This document shows positions 53,244 to 62,585 of a stretch of DNA of 64,000 nt, one piece after another (position 1 is the stretch's first letter; each line of letters opens with the position of its first letter). Made by a program: the position numbers and the translations under genes. The DNA comes from Microvirga pudoricolor. GTDB lineage: Bacteria; Pseudomonadota; Alphaproteobacteria; Rhizobiales; Beijerinckiaceae. The DNA lies in the NCBI RefSeq assembly GCF_016892705.1, contig NZ_JAFEMB010000004.1:310001-374000 (forward strand), in the 5' to 3' direction. Below the pieces are notes generated by a model that saw only the letters and a program-made list of their open reading frames with translations, was not told where the DNA came from and did no database searches.

Positions 53244-53272
53244 AATATAGCGCCGACGCTATGTTTGCACAA
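53244..53272 (-). promoter_or_regulatory. Promoter with inverted-repeat operator for higBA-rep
   Basis: Leftward: TTGTGC (53267-53272), 17-bp spacer, TATATT (53244-53249). In the spacer ATAGCG (53247-53252) and CGCTAT (53257-53262) are perfect inverted arms with four bases between. The operator overlaps the -10, as for a TA autorepressor. Confidence 0.75.
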
Positions 53273-53620
53273 GGCTTTATAAGGAGTTTTTCGTCGCGGG
53301 CGCTTACTATGCCTCGAATCCTGTCGACCGGAATTCGCGCCCACGCCGACGCACGAGGTCAGGCTGCGCCCGCGCCAGGAGCCGGTCGGCACTACGGCAG
53401 GTCGCGTACGCGTCGTGCCGCGCCCTATTCCAAAAGAGACGGGTCAACCGGTGGTCGGGGAGGTCACCCCAATAGCTGCGTTACTCAATGAGCTGTCGAC
53501 GGAAATCGCGGCGTAGGAGCGCGCGCTCCAAGCGGCCGATCTGGAGCAGCGGGCGCGGCGGAGTGCCTCCAGTCCAGGCGGTCATGCCTGGCAACGCGGA
53601 GAGGGGAAGGGAGGCGGCCA
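53273..53620. other. Intergenic region between higB and ardC
   Basis: No coding feature supported; a 12-bp palindrome (GGAGCGCGCTCC, 53516-53527) is the only structure noted. Confidence 0.4.
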
Positions 53621-54562
53621 TTACGCCGCCTCCCGCTGATCGTCTGTGTTGCTCTCGTCGGCCGTCAACGTGGCACCGGTCAAGTACCGGACGGCGCGCT
53701 CTGCATGGCCTGCTGCGCTGAAAACTGCGCGGCTGTCCTGCTTCAAGACCCGAATCCAGCTTTCGATATAGCTCGCGTGGTCAGCGCGTGGCTCGAGTGT
53801 CAAAGCCAGATCCGCGCAGAGGAAGGCTGCGCCGAGCTCCGCGACAAGCTCCTCAAACGCGTATGACGAATCGCCGAACCGCTTGCCGAAGGTCCGGCCC
53901 AATCGGTCGCCGTGGCCGGTCCAGTGAATGTGCTCATGACCAAGGGTGGCGTAATACGAAACTGCGTCTTTGAATGCAGCGTGCGGCGGCATCTGGATGA
54001 AGTCGAGGCCCGGCGAGTAGAATGCGCGGTCACCACCGTGGCGGATTGTCGAGCCGGTCGCGCGGAAGAAAGCTTCCGCCGCCTCAACGACCTCGAACGG
54101 GCGCTCCTCCTTGGTCTCTGCCTTCGCATAGAAATGAGTGGGGAGGCCGTCGACCTGCTCAACGTTAAAGACAGAGTACGCTTTAAGGTACGCGACCGAG
54201 CGCTCGGCCTTCTCGCCGGTATCGCTGTTCTGCTCCTCTTTCGTGAAAGTCCCCGCCTTGAACACCGTCGACGAGGTTTCGCCTTTGCGCACCTGACCAC
54301 CTAAGTCGGCGGCTTGCTTATACGTCATCCACGTCGACGCGGTGTAGCCGCGCAACATGGCCTCGGTCCAAAGAGTGAGGACATTGATGCCTTGGTATGC
54401 CAAGCCATTCGCGCGCAGCGGGCGTGTGACCGGCGCGCCGCCGTTGCCGGCCGACCACGGCTTCACCCAGGGGCGCACGCCCTGCTCCAGATCAGCAACG
54501 ATGCGGCTCGTGACGCGCGCGTACGGGTCGACGCGGGGTGTTTCTGAAGTTTTGCGGGCCAT
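53621..54562 (-). CDS. ardC: ArdC-like antirestriction protein
   Basis: 313 residues from the ATG at 54562. N-terminal ArdC ssDNA-binding domain (RVTSRIVADLEQGVRPWVKPWSAGN, PLRANGLAYQGINVLTLW) and a C-terminal metallopeptidase-like domain with HEHIHWTGHGDRL, an HExxH motif. ArdC family proteins are carried by conjugative plasmids and protect incoming DNA from restriction or bind ssDNA. The frame has an earlier Met-rich extension but the ATG at 54562 gives the conserved start ARKTSETPRVDPYARVTSRI. Lone gene, leftward. Confidence 0.9.
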   Translation of the reverse strand: MARKTSETPRVDPYARVTSRIVADLEQGVRPWVKPWSAGNGGAPVTRPLRANGLAYQGINVLTLWTEAMLRGYTASTWMTYKQAADLGGQVRKGETSSTVFKAGTFTKEEQNSDTGEKAERSVAYLKAYSVFNVEQVDGLPTHFYAKAETKEERPFEVVEAAEAFFRATGSTIRHGGDRAFYSPGLDFIQMPPHAAFKDAVSYYATLGHEHIHWTGHGDRLGRTFGKRFGDSSYAFEELVAELGAAFLCADLALTLEPRADHASYIESWIRVLKQDSRAVFSAAGHAERAVRYLTGATLTADESNTDDQREAA

Positions 54563-55373
54563 TTCTTCTCTCCAAATCGCGGCAGCGGTGCGTGCCTGCT
54601 CACGCACCGCTGCCCTCCCGGCGAGGGACGGAGAGTGGGGGCAAAAGCGGCCCTCGGGCCGGGACCAGAGCGGCGCGCAGATGGCAGGAGCAGAGCGACG
54701 AATCGAGCACCGGGAGGACCCGCCTTTTGCGGGGAGACGAGGCGGAGCCTCTCTCCCTCTTGCTCGCGTCCGCGAGCGCATGGCCATTGATCTCAGATGA
54801 GCTCTCCCGACGTCGCGAGTCTCACGAACGCGATCCTCGGATCGGGCCGCTTCCGAATCTTCAGGAAAGGTCTGCCTTCTAGATGCGTTTCGATCTCAAG
54901 CGAGGCGAGCTGCACGCCTTGCGCCCATCAAGCCTGCTCGTGCACCGTCGACGCGTCACTTACGCGCGAGGAATGTGCAGACATCGGCACCGCACGCTTC
55001 AAGATTGCGATGCCGGCCAGGATGTTCTCGACGTCGTTGTCACGGTTCGGTCTAAACCAGCCAGCTATAGGGCCGAGGTCGTCTGTTGAGGGGCAGACCA
55101 TGTCCAAAGCGCTAGCGAATCGCTTTTACAAGCAACTCCAGGACACCGAATCGAGTTGCGCAAACAACACAGTGTTGGTTCTTTGCAACGAAGATGTTGT
55201 CGTCGCCGTCTGAACATAATGCAATGACCATATGGTGAACCATTAAATGAGGATTATTTGAGTGTTGTTTGATGGTTTCCATAGTGTACCCGGATTATGG
55301 TGTACATCCCAAACAAAGTGAGCGAGAATTCTTTGCTACGTTAAGATGGCCGCAATCGACAGACGGAGACGCG
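54563..55373. other. Non-coding or degenerate region
   Basis: No gene supported. A plus frame near 54797-55213 lacks recognisable domains or a ribosome site. From 55215 the sequence is A/T-rich and may hold the promoter for the gene at 55374. Confidence 0.45.
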
Positions 55374-56084
55374 ATGACAACCGACTTCACTTTTACCGCT
55401 GCCAATTCGCAGCAACTGGCAAAACAGCTCCGCTCGGCGCGGACAATTGAACCGCGGATGCACTTCCACTTCGGGCCCGACGGCGATGGCGGCTGGTGGA
55501 CCTACGGTGAAGACGAGGCCAAGGCTCGCCTTGGGCTGTCATTCCGCAGTTTGGTGGCTCACGCGCAGACTGTCTTCGACGAAATCCAGGAGACGGCCAG
55601 GCGGCGAGGGCCGTTCGATATCACGAGCATCCGCTTCGACACCGCCGAGGACCTCCTCAATGAGGCCATCGAGGGATCAATCGCGAGGCCGATGGACGAG
55701 CACGATCCAGTTGGCTTGGTCTATAAATACGACGTCATGCTCGTGGCCGATGTCGCAGAGCGTATTGGTGTCAACTCCGTCCTGCATGTCACGATGTGGG
55801 ACTGGAAGGCTTATTCAATTGGCACAATGATGTCCGACAAGAATGCCTGGGATGGGAGGCCACGGACGATCATCGCCTCGGCAATGCAAATGTCCGAGGA
55901 CGATCAATGGTGGTTCTCAGCGGATGTGGCAAGTTGGGCGATCGCTAAGATTGCGGCTAGGCTTGACTACTTGACAGAGGTCATCACCGGTCACGATCCC
56001 GAACCGAGCTGCAGGTTGCCTGGCTGGCATCCTAACGACGAACGCAAGCTAACGACTTCCAACCGGCGCCGCGCAGCGGCATAA
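55374..56084 (+). CDS. Hypothetical protein, 236 residues
   Basis: ATG at 55374 with GGAG six bases upstream. Sequence starts MTTDFTFTAANSQQLAKQLRSA and contains MHFHFGPDGDGGWWTYGEDEAKARLGLSFRSLVAHAQTVFDEI and AYSIGTMMSDKNAWDGRPRTIIASAMQM; no recognised family. No signal or membrane helix. The composition and codon pattern look coding. Location between ardC and the conjugation-like gene suggests an accessory protein of the element. Confidence 0.6.
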   Translation: MTTDFTFTAANSQQLAKQLRSARTIEPRMHFHFGPDGDGGWWTYGEDEAKARLGLSFRSLVAHAQTVFDEIQETARRRGPFDITSIRFDTAEDLLNEAIEGSIARPMDEHDPVGLVYKYDVMLVADVAERIGVNSVLHVTMWDWKAYSIGTMMSDKNAWDGRPRTIIASAMQMSEDDQWWFSADVASWAIAKIAARLDYLTEVITGHDPEPSCRLPGWHPNDERKLTTSNRRRAAA

Positions 56085-56200
56085 AGCATATACGAGGCGC
56101 GGGCTATAAGCCTGCGTCTCGCATTTGCCGTAGATTTGCGCACATCAGTAAAGAAGATCGAGATTCTCTTATGCGGCGTCGAGCTTTTCGGCACCCCATA

Positions 56201-56785
56201 TCAGCTGCAGTAGTTCCGCCAGAACACGTGGTTGTCATAACGTCGCCTAGCGAGCTCCTCCCGGGTCAGCCACCCATTCCTTAACTCGTTCTCGTTGCGT
56301 CGATCCATCAATCGCGCCTCCGCATCTCTTTTCTTGGCAACGCGAAGACCGGATAGGGAAATGCGAAGAGCATAAGCCGCGAGAACAGCACCGGCGAGGA
56401 TCGCCGGAACTCCATTCGGCTGGTACACAAAGGCTAGTGCGATCCCGTGGGTCGCAGCAAGCAGGCCGCAGAATCCGAGCATCAATTGCCAGAAGCCATC
56501 AGCTATACGTAAGTGCGTCGCAAGAAGGGTCGCGAGCAATGCAATTGTCAGCCACACGAATGCGTCACCCGCTTGAACAAGCAAGGCCGCCACGAGGAGC
56601 GCCATTGCAACCAGCGCGGCGAACGCCAAATGGACGAAGTTGTCGCGGCGAATCGGATTGAGCGGCGTTGATATGTAGAAACTGACGGATTGGAACGACT
56701 TACTGATCACGGCTTTCGACTCCATTGCGCGATTGCTTTGCGTTTCTCCAAGAGGAGCATCGGATGCATTAAACTCAGTTGCCAT
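56201..56785 (-). CDS. Hypothetical multi-pass membrane protein
   Basis: 194 residues. Four hydrophobic segments between residues 55 and 145 (FAALVAMALLVAALLVQAG, FVWLTIALLATLLATHL, QLMLGFCGLLAATHGIALAF, AILAGAVLAAYAL), then a charged tail RVAKKRDAEARLMDRRNENELRNG. No family recognised. Leftward, before the TraD-like gene's end. Confidence 0.6.
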   Translation of the reverse strand: MATEFNASDAPLGETQSNRAMESKAVISKSFQSVSFYISTPLNPIRRDNFVHLAFAALVAMALLVAALLVQAGDAFVWLTIALLATLLATHLRIADGFWQLMLGFCGLLAATHGIALAFVYQPNGVPAILAGAVLAAYALRISLSGLRVAKKRDAEARLMDRRNENELRNGWLTREELARRRYDNHVFWRNYCS

Positions 56786-56809
56786 AAAGTACGGCTAGAT
56801 GGCCCGACA

Positions 56810-57250
56810 TCACGATCCCTGATCGTCAGTCGTGATGCTGCTAGCGGTGCTGTCGACTTCGTCCGAGCTCTCCTCATCGTACGCCAAATCACCCGATGCT
56901 TTGCACAAATCAGCGTCGATGTTGCTCGGCCGACGGGCCTTCTTGTTCGAACCCGCTGGAGAGGATCGTGTTGAACGGGCGCGAGAGGGAGAGTTCGCTA
57001 CGAAGTTTTCTACCAGACGATCCCTGTCACTCTCGCTTGCACTAGCGGCAAGGGCCACTGCGGCCTGGATGAGGTCGTCATCGAGTTCCAAGCCGCCGGC
57101 TTTCTCGACGAGGACGGCAATCTCTACTCGTCGGTCGGCGCGAGCCTTTTCGAGTTGCTCACCTGCGATCCGCTTTGCAGTTTCGAGGGCCGCCTGAGCT
57201 GATGCAATGGCTGCTTCAGCTTCTAGTTTCCGCTTCAAGTAGCGGGACAT
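56810..57250 (-). CDS. TraD-like small conjugal-transfer accessory protein
   Basis: 146 residues. The coiled-coil N-terminus (MSRYLKRKLEAEAAIASAQAALETAKRI, EQLEKARADRRVEIAVLVEKAGGLELDDDLIQAAVALAA) matches the TraD/MobC-like protein that precedes TraA relaxase on rhizobial plasmids. It helps relaxosome formation at oriT. The C-terminal half is acidic and disordered (YDEESSDEVDSTASSITT). No relaxase or oriT is visible in this window, so it may be a leftover of the conjugation module. Confidence 0.5.
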   Translation of the reverse strand: MSRYLKRKLEAEAAIASAQAALETAKRIAGEQLEKARADRRVEIAVLVEKAGGLELDDDLIQAAVALAASASESDRDRLVENFVANSPSRARSTRSSPAGSNKKARRPSNIDADLCKASGDLAYDEESSDEVDSTASSITTDDQGS

Positions 57251-57607
57251 GCTTCAGTTCTCCAAGAGGTGTGTGATTAACTGCTTGCGATCACTGCACA
57301 GGGAGCAGGTGCGAAGGTCATGCTCGTGAAGCAATCGCGGCTCTGCGTGCGCGGCGGTGCCGACAGGTGAGGGGGATCTCGGCAGGCTCGCAGGTTGCGA
57401 GGGGACCTCGACTGGCTGGGCGTCCGGCCAATGCCTTTCGGCGGCGAGGGGCACGAGTTAAGGTGAGTAGAATCGGAAAATCTATCCGCGTCAATACGAT
57501 GAGGCGCGAATTTGCTCGTGATCTCTCATCTTTCGATGAATGAGCTGCGCGCCTTGAAATTGAACGGGTGAAGAAGCAAATTGTTGGGCATAGGCCCGAA
57601 GAATACC

Positions 57608-58354
57608 ATGAACGACAATGTGGCTCCCATCCCTCAACTTAGTAGGAGAGCCTTCATGCGTATTGCTAGACTGGCAAACAACGCATCTGACATGAATCGA
57701 TCGTCAGAGGACCCCACCTCAAGAGCAAGGGCCCAGGCTGCCGGTCGCTTTCAGATCTTGAGCTTTGCCGAGCAAGCGGCTCACATTTACCTCGGCCAGC
57801 CGTTTCGTGCACTCAAGCGCCAGCACCTTCCGTCAGAGCTCTTCATGCATCCTGCTGTGATTGCGGATGACGAACTCATCCTCTCGACAGAGGAGGATCT
57901 TCGAGAGCTGCTGGGGACTGCTCTCCGTGATGATCGGAAGCGGCTTCTTGCTGCGTTTGATCGTGCGGACATTGTCGAAGTCATCAGGATTTCGGGCTGG
58001 TCTTATGCGAGGGCTTGGGCCGAGCTCAAGGAGCATCGGAGTCAGGGACGGATCAGAGCAATCAGGCCAGGCCGGCCTGCTGCAGTTGGCGACATCATAT
58101 GCCTCAATGAGACCTTCGTGGATGTGCGTGGTCCCAGGCGCCGCTGGACGGGACAATGGTTCTGCCGGGTAGAGAGAATCGAGGACTGTTTCGTTCGGCT
58201 TGAAATTGTGGAGACGAGAAAAGTACCGCCGGCGATCAAGGCGGCGCGACATGCAGATCCCCGACTGCTGACGTCATGGCTGGAGGGAACGCACCCGGAC
58301 TTCTCGGCGGAGCGGCTACGGCGGCCGGGCGAGGGTCGAGCCATGAAGAAATGA
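57608..58354 (+). CDS. Hypothetical protein, 248 residues
   Basis: ATG at 57608. Central features: AAHIYLGQPFRALKRQHLPSELFMHP, HIGH Arg content near RWTGQWFCRVERIEDCFVRLEIVETR. No recognised family; no signal or membrane segment. Located between the TraD-like gene and the integrase, in an area with mixed composition, so an accessory gene of the element is likely. Confidence 0.5.
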   Translation: MNDNVAPIPQLSRRAFMRIARLANNASDMNRSSEDPTSRARAQAAGRFQILSFAEQAAHIYLGQPFRALKRQHLPSELFMHPAVIADDELILSTEEDLRELLGTALRDDRKRLLAAFDRADIVEVIRISGWSYARAWAELKEHRSQGRIRAIRPGRPAAVGDIICLNETFVDVRGPRRRWTGQWFCRVERIEDCFVRLEIVETRKVPPAIKAARHADPRLLTSWLEGTHPDFSAERLRRPGEGRAMKK

Positions 58355-58959
58355 AATAGCCGGCCCTGGTGCCAGAATCATTTCGTCGTCTCTCGCACCC
58401 AGGAACAGAACAAGGGCCAAGATCGGTGGCCGGATCAGCACATCAACTGGGATCTGTCTCTTCTCTACGTAAGGTGCGGGCGAGGATCACGTCCGCGTTG
58501 GACATGGTCGAAGTCTTTCAAGACGAGAACCATTGCCTGCGCATGTTCAAGGGGGTAGTCCGGCCCAACAGCCGAATTCGCCCTGAGGTCATCACAGGTC
58601 GTTGGCCTTCAGCAAGTGTTTCGAATCCGCCAGTCTGGAAGAAAGTAGACCGGTGTGCAGCTGCAGGACGGAGCGTGGGAATGTGACGTGAGCTTGTATG
58701 AAGACCCGAACCTCACTTTGTATTTGAGCAGTGGGGAGGAGCGCCGCCCCGAGATCGAGAGGCTTCTCATGCTCGATAATGGAGCCATCGAAGATGTAGC
58801 GGTTACGTTTGCTAAGAACTGATGGTTAGAAATAGTTGATCTTTCATCAGCAATGCACGTCTTGATCTGCCTCTTCCTTGTGGTTGATTGTAAGCGAAGC
58901 ATAGTTTCACTTAATGGCTTTTCGGAGCAGAATGGACGCTCTTTAGAAAGCTATTTATA
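58355..58959. other. Mostly non-coding interval before the integrase stop
   Basis: Apart from the short frame at 58655-58822, no gene is supported. Composition turns A/T-rich after 58820. Confidence 0.4.
58655..58822 (+). pseudogene. Possible remnant of a small protein gene
   Basis: From a GTG at 58655 the frame reads 55 residues with coherent composition (WECDVSLYEDPNLTLYL, EERRPEIERLLMLDNG, AIEDVAVTFAKN) to TGA. A TAG just upstream in this frame blocks a longer ORF. No domain recognised. Either a short gene or the C-terminal fragment of a broken one. Confidence 0.35.
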
Positions 58960-60609
58960 TCAATGTCCTTTAGATCGCAGCGTGGCGGGTGGAACGCCAT
59001 TTTCGGCTGAAATCTTGCATATCTCTTTGGCCAGAAATGATATCGAGAAGCCTTCACCATAACTCGATCCTACATCACTGCTGCTATGACCAGTCAAAGC
59101 ATCGCTAACTTCCTTGCTGATGCCAGAGTTCCTGCAAATATCTTTGAAGCGATGACGAAGGCTGTGGTTTGGCGCGATGCGAGGATCCGTGATTTCTAGA
59201 TCCCGTCGAACCCAGCGGCTAAGGACCTTCGTCGCATTGCCTCCACGTCGACCGAATCTATCAGGTGTAATTTCTCCGAACAAATGAGCATCTTTGCTCC
59301 CGCAGCTTGCGACAAATTGGAGAAAGCCTTCCTGAAGCAACACCGGATGAAGCGGTACTCGACGACGCGAGCCTTGGTTCTTGAGATGCTTGTCAGGATG
59401 GTCATCGTTGATATCGATATAATGACATTCGTCAGCCTGGCGAACGTCCGACGCTCGAAGCTGACAAAGTTCGTCGAGGCGCGCGCCGGTAAAGGCTGCA
59501 AGCCAAGGGATCCATCTCCTGTAGCCATCTCGACCTCTTGCGTCGAGCAAGAGAGCCTTGGTTTCATCGTCCGAGAAGCCCCTTCGCTTGTCCGACCTGC
59601 CTTTCTTTTGCGCAGGCGTCTTTACTAATGCGAAGGGGTTTGCAGCCACCCGGCGGTTCTCCATTGCCCACCCATAGACGGCTTTGCTCGCGGCTATAAA
59701 GTCAGCGACTGTTTTCATGGACTTTCCGGATTGAAGCAGTTCCGCCTTCCAGTCTGCTGCATCGTCGAGGGTCGCCGTTGCCACGGATAAGCCTCGAGAT
59801 TTCAAGAATTCCTCAAACTTCATGAGTCGACGTTGGAATGTGTAGCTGGTCTTCTCGGTCGGTTGCTTTTCAAGCTTCCATCCTTCGATCAGGCTGGCGA
59901 CAGTCACCTGGACTTTTTGATGCTGTGGGAAAGCTGAAGGGGGAAGGGGACGTTCCGGGGTCCTCACGCTTGCGCCCTCATGGCGCGCCCTTACGATCTC
60001 AAGTGCCTCTAGCCAAGCTTCGGTTAGTGAGCGGTAGATCCTATTCGCAAGCGAGGAGAAATGGTCGTCGAGTTGGACACCAGCATCAGCCAAAGCCTGG
60101 ATTGCATCATTGTCGAAATGCACGTAGAGGTTGTCGCCGCGTGCGTTAGCGTCTCGCAGCGCAGCCTCTTCCTCCCGTAACTGTGCTGCCAGAATCTGCC
60201 ACTCGCCCCGCGACATCGGAGAGGTGCCACGCCGTTTCGCTTCATCTGCCGCGAGTTTACGGTATTTGAAGTCCGTAGCGAGCCGCTCAAGCGCCCGATC
60301 ATCAATAGCAATCGTCAGCGGGGCCTTATGGAGGGCGAGGCGCTGTCTTGCTCTTGAGAAGATACGGTCTGCCTCAGCATCAAGGCTGCGGACCATTTCC
60401 TTGGCTTTACCGTAATCCGCTGTCGATAGGCTTATCCAGAACTCGGTGCTAGCCTTGCTGCCTCTCAACGAGACTGCGGCCTTAAAATCAAAGAGGGACG
60501 GATCGTCTGTCGACAGCATTTGCCGCGCTATCTCCCGCAGCGGCTTCGGGATCGTGCGACGATACCAATAGATTTTACCCCGCGTGACGAGCCCCACCAT
60601 TGTCCTCAT
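58960..60609 (-). CDS. Tyrosine recombinase (site-specific integrase)
   Basis: 549 residues from the ATG at 60609. DUF6538-like N-terminal segment (RGKIYWYRRTIPKPLREI), a core-binding domain near 240-330 (LMKFEEFLKSRGL, WKAELLQSGKSMKTVADFIAASKAVYGWA) and catalytic domain with TGARLDELCQL (Arg), HSLRHRFKD (His-x-x-Arg), GHSSSDVGSSYGEG (His and nucleophile Tyr). It is the size of ICE and genomic-island integrases. The gene lies 89 bp from tRNA-Ser and its tail faces left, the usual arrangement for an element integrated in that tRNA. Confidence 0.9.
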   Translation of the reverse strand: MRTMVGLVTRGKIYWYRRTIPKPLREIARQMLSTDDPSLFDFKAAVSLRGSKASTEFWISLSTADYGKAKEMVRSLDAEADRIFSRARQRLALHKAPLTIAIDDRALERLATDFKYRKLAADEAKRRGTSPMSRGEWQILAAQLREEEAALRDANARGDNLYVHFDNDAIQALADAGVQLDDHFSSLANRIYRSLTEAWLEALEIVRARHEGASVRTPERPLPPSAFPQHQKVQVTVASLIEGWKLEKQPTEKTSYTFQRRLMKFEEFLKSRGLSVATATLDDAADWKAELLQSGKSMKTVADFIAASKAVYGWAMENRRVAANPFALVKTPAQKKGRSDKRRGFSDDETKALLLDARGRDGYRRWIPWLAAFTGARLDELCQLRASDVRQADECHYIDINDDHPDKHLKNQGSRRRVPLHPVLLQEGFLQFVASCGSKDAHLFGEITPDRFGRRGGNATKVLSRWVRRDLEITDPRIAPNHSLRHRFKDICRNSGISKEVSDALTGHSSSDVGSSYGEGFSISFLAKEICKISAENGVPPATLRSKGH

Positions 60610-60698
60610 AGCTTCGTAGCACTCCTTCGTAGCAAAGGCAGCGCGCAAAGCCAATCACGGCTTAAAAAGCCTTACAAAACAAGCTGTTCAGTGTGGAA

Positions 60699-60788
60699 TG
60701 GCGGAGAGGGGGAGATTCGAACTCCCGATACGGTTGCCCGTATGCCGCATTTCGAGTGCGGTGCATTCAACCACTCTGCCACCTCTCC
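60699..60788 (-). tRNA. tRNA-Ser (anticodon CGA), likely attachment site
   Basis: Reading leftward from 60788: acceptor GGAGAGG, D-loop GGTTGAATGC, anticodon CGA within CACTCGAAATG, a long variable arm (GGCATACGGGCAACCGTATC), T-loop GTTCGAATC and 3' CCTCTCC with CCA encoded, 90 nt. The long variable arm is typical for serine tRNA. Its 3' half faces the integrase, so it is the probable att site of the left-hand element. Confidence 0.92.
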
Positions 60789-61059
60789 GGGTCGCGAAGG
60801 GCCATGGCCCCGCTGGTTGAGGCCGGGTGGATATCATGCGTTTTGGGGGCGCACAAGCGGCAAAAACAGGTTTTTGGTTGACAGGGGAGGGACCTGTCCC
60901 GTATGACGCATTCGCTACGCGTAGGCCTTTCCGCCTGCGCGTTTTCATTGCGGGGTTAGGAAAATTTCCCGGCCCCGCGTACCGAAGCCGGAAACTGCCA
61001 AAAAGCCAGCCTGACGGGATTTTGCCCGGAAAGAGTTGGGTTTGAACACGAGGTTGAAG

Positions 61060-61452
61060 ATGTTCGCAGTGATCAAGACCGGCGGCAAGCAATATCGCGT
61101 CGCCGCCGAAGACGTCATCACCGTTGCCACGCTCGCAGGCGAGCCGGGCGACACCGTTACGTTCGACCAGGTTCTCGTCGTCTCGAACGACGGCAACACC
61201 CAGTTCGGCGCTCCCCTCGTCGAGGGCGCGACCGTGACGGGCACCGTGGTCGAGCACACCCGCGGCGAGAAGGTTATCGCCTTCAAGAAGCGCCGCCGCC
61301 AGAATTCGCGCCGCAAGCGCGGGCATCGCCAGGATTACACCGTCGTCCGCATCACCGGACTGCCGGGCCAGAGCGAGAAGCCCAAGAAGGCTGCGGCCAA
61401 GAAGACCACCCAGGAGACGGCTGACGTCGCTCCGGCCGCTACCGCTGAATAA
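61060..61452 (+). CDS. rplU: 50S ribosomal protein L21
   Basis: 130 residues from the ATG at 61060. Classic L21: [63 protein letters not shown]-terminal Lys/Ala-rich tail of 20-25 residues ([12 protein letters not shown]) is common in alphaproteobacteria. Binds 23S rRNA in the large subunit. Precedes rpmA by 36 bp; both are core chromosomal genes, so the island is left of them. Confidence 0.97.
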   Translation: MFAVIKTGGKQYRVAAEDVITVATLAGEPGDTVTFDQVLVVSNDGNTQFGAPLVEGATVTGTVVEHTRGEKVIAFKKRRRQNSRRKRGHRQDYTVVRITGLPGQSEKPKKAAAKKTTQETADVAPAATAE

Positions 61453-61488
61453 GCGACCGGCTCAAGCTAGGAACACGGGAGTACACCC

Positions 61489-61755
61489 ATGGCTCATAAA
61501 AAAGCAGGCGGCTCGTCCCGCAACGGCCGCGACTCCGATGGCCGTCGCCTCGGCGTGAAGAAGTTCGGCGACCAGCAGGTCGTGGCTGGCAACATCATCA
61601 TTCGTCAGCGCGGCACCAAATGGCATGCCGGCGCCAATGTCGGCATGGGCAAGGACCACACCCTCTTCGCCACGACGGACGGACGCGTACGATTTCTGAC
61701 GAAACAAGGCCGAGCCTTCGTATCGGTCGTCCCGGCCCAAGAGGCCGCAGAGTAA
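61489..61755 (+). CDS. rpmA: 50S ribosomal protein L27
   Basis: 88 residues; [26 protein letters not shown] and [20 protein letters not shown] are the L27 signature. The N-terminus begins directly with MAHKK, without the cleaved extension seen in Firmicutes. L27 reaches the peptidyl-transferase centre. Follows rplU in the same operon; a strong rho-independent terminator-like hairpin lies about 105 bp downstream. Confidence 0.97.
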   Translation: MAHKKAGGSSRNGRDSDGRRLGVKKFGDQQVVAGNIIIRQRGTKWHAGANVGMGKDHTLFATTDGRVRFLTKQGRAFVSVVPAQEAAE

Positions 61756-61862
61756 ACGGCGAGAGCTAAAGCGAAGGAGCTCCCGCCGGTATCACACCGA
61801 CCCGGCGGATCAGAGCTCCCAACAGGCCCGAAAACGGCCAAGCTCCAGATCCAGAACCAGCA

Positions 61863-61896
61863 GGGGAGGTGGGATACCACCTCCCCTTCGCGTTTT
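61863..61896 (+). terminator. Hairpin terminator of the rplU-rpmA operon
   Basis: GGGGAGGTGG (61863-61872) and CCACCTCCCC (61877-61886) are perfect arms with a four-base loop GATA, followed by TTCGCGTTTT. A GC-rich stem followed by a short T tract is consistent with intrinsic termination. Confidence 0.75.
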
Positions 61897-61943
61897 CCGG
61901 GCCGCTTTTGAAACGAAAGGCCCAACTGGATCGGAGCAAATCC

Positions 61944-62585
61944 ATGTTTCCCGACCTCACCCGTGACGATGTTTTCCGCCTGGAAACCCGCCGCCTGTGG
62001 CTGCGCTGGACGCGCCTTGCGGATGCCCAAGCCATCGTGCGCCTCGCCGGTGAGAAATCGGTAGCCGACATGACGGCCCACATTCCCCATCCCTACACGC
62101 CGCAGGATGCGGAGCGATTTATCTTCGCGGCGCGCCAGTCCAACGCGGACGGGCAGGGGCTCCAGCTCGCCATCACGCCGAAGGGCAGGCCCAACGCCCT
62201 CATCGGCATGGTGGGGATCACCCCAGGCTCCGAGAAGGGCCAGCCGACCCTCGGCTATTGGCTGGGGACTCCATCCTGGGGGCAGGGCTACGCGACCGAG
62301 GCCGTCAGGGCCCTGATCGACGCCTTCTTCGCCTATGGCGACGAGATGGAGCTGCGGGCTTCCACGCGGGTGATCAATCCCACGTCCCGGCGGGTGCTGG
62401 AGAAGTGCGGCTTCGCTTATCAGGGCACGGGCCTGGTGGAATTCCCGGCCCGGGGCGGCTTCTATCCGGCGGACGAGTTCCGGCTCGACCGGCGGGCCTG
62501 GGAGAGCCTGAAGTCCTGGGGCCATACCGGCCTCGTGCGGGAACCGGCCTATGAGGCCGAGCCCGTGCTCGAACTGGCGAGCTAG
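61944..62585 (+). CDS. GNAT acetyltransferase (RimJ/RimL-like)
   Basis: 213 residues from the ATG at 61944. GNAT features: FRLETRRLWLRWTRLADA, GMVGITPGSEKGQPTLGYWLGTPSWGQGYATEAVRALI (the Q-x-x-G-x-A acetyl-CoA loop) and STRVINPTSRRVLEKCGFAYQGTG. RimJ/RimL-type N-acetyltransferases modify ribosomal proteins or small molecules; the target is unknown. Genes of this kind are conserved between rpmA and obgE in Hyphomicrobiales, so it is a core gene. Confidence 0.9.
   Translation: MFPDLTRDDVFRLETRRLWLRWTRLADAQAIVRLAGEKSVADMTAHIPHPYTPQDAERFIFAARQSNADGQGLQLAITPKGRPNALIGMVGITPGSEKGQPTLGYWLGTPSWGQGYATEAVRALIDAFFAYGDEMELRASTRVINPTSRRVLEKCGFAYQGTGLVEFPARGGFYPADEFRLDRRAWESLKSWGHTGLVREPAYEAEPVLELAS

Noticed and set aside
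54797-55213. Plus-strand frame of 138 codons between ardC and the hypothetical gene
   Set aside because: No ribosome site, no family, and composition changes within the frame.
57254-57454. Minus-strand frame of 66 codons just upstream of the TraD-like gene
   Set aside because: Its stop is near the TraD-like start, but the Pro/Ala/His composition and lack of a start signal give no support.
60699-60788. Second copy of the tRNA 3' end as left attachment site in this window
   Set aside because: I looked for the 3' tRNA sequence (GGCGGAGAGGGGGAG) elsewhere and saw none; the other end must be outside.
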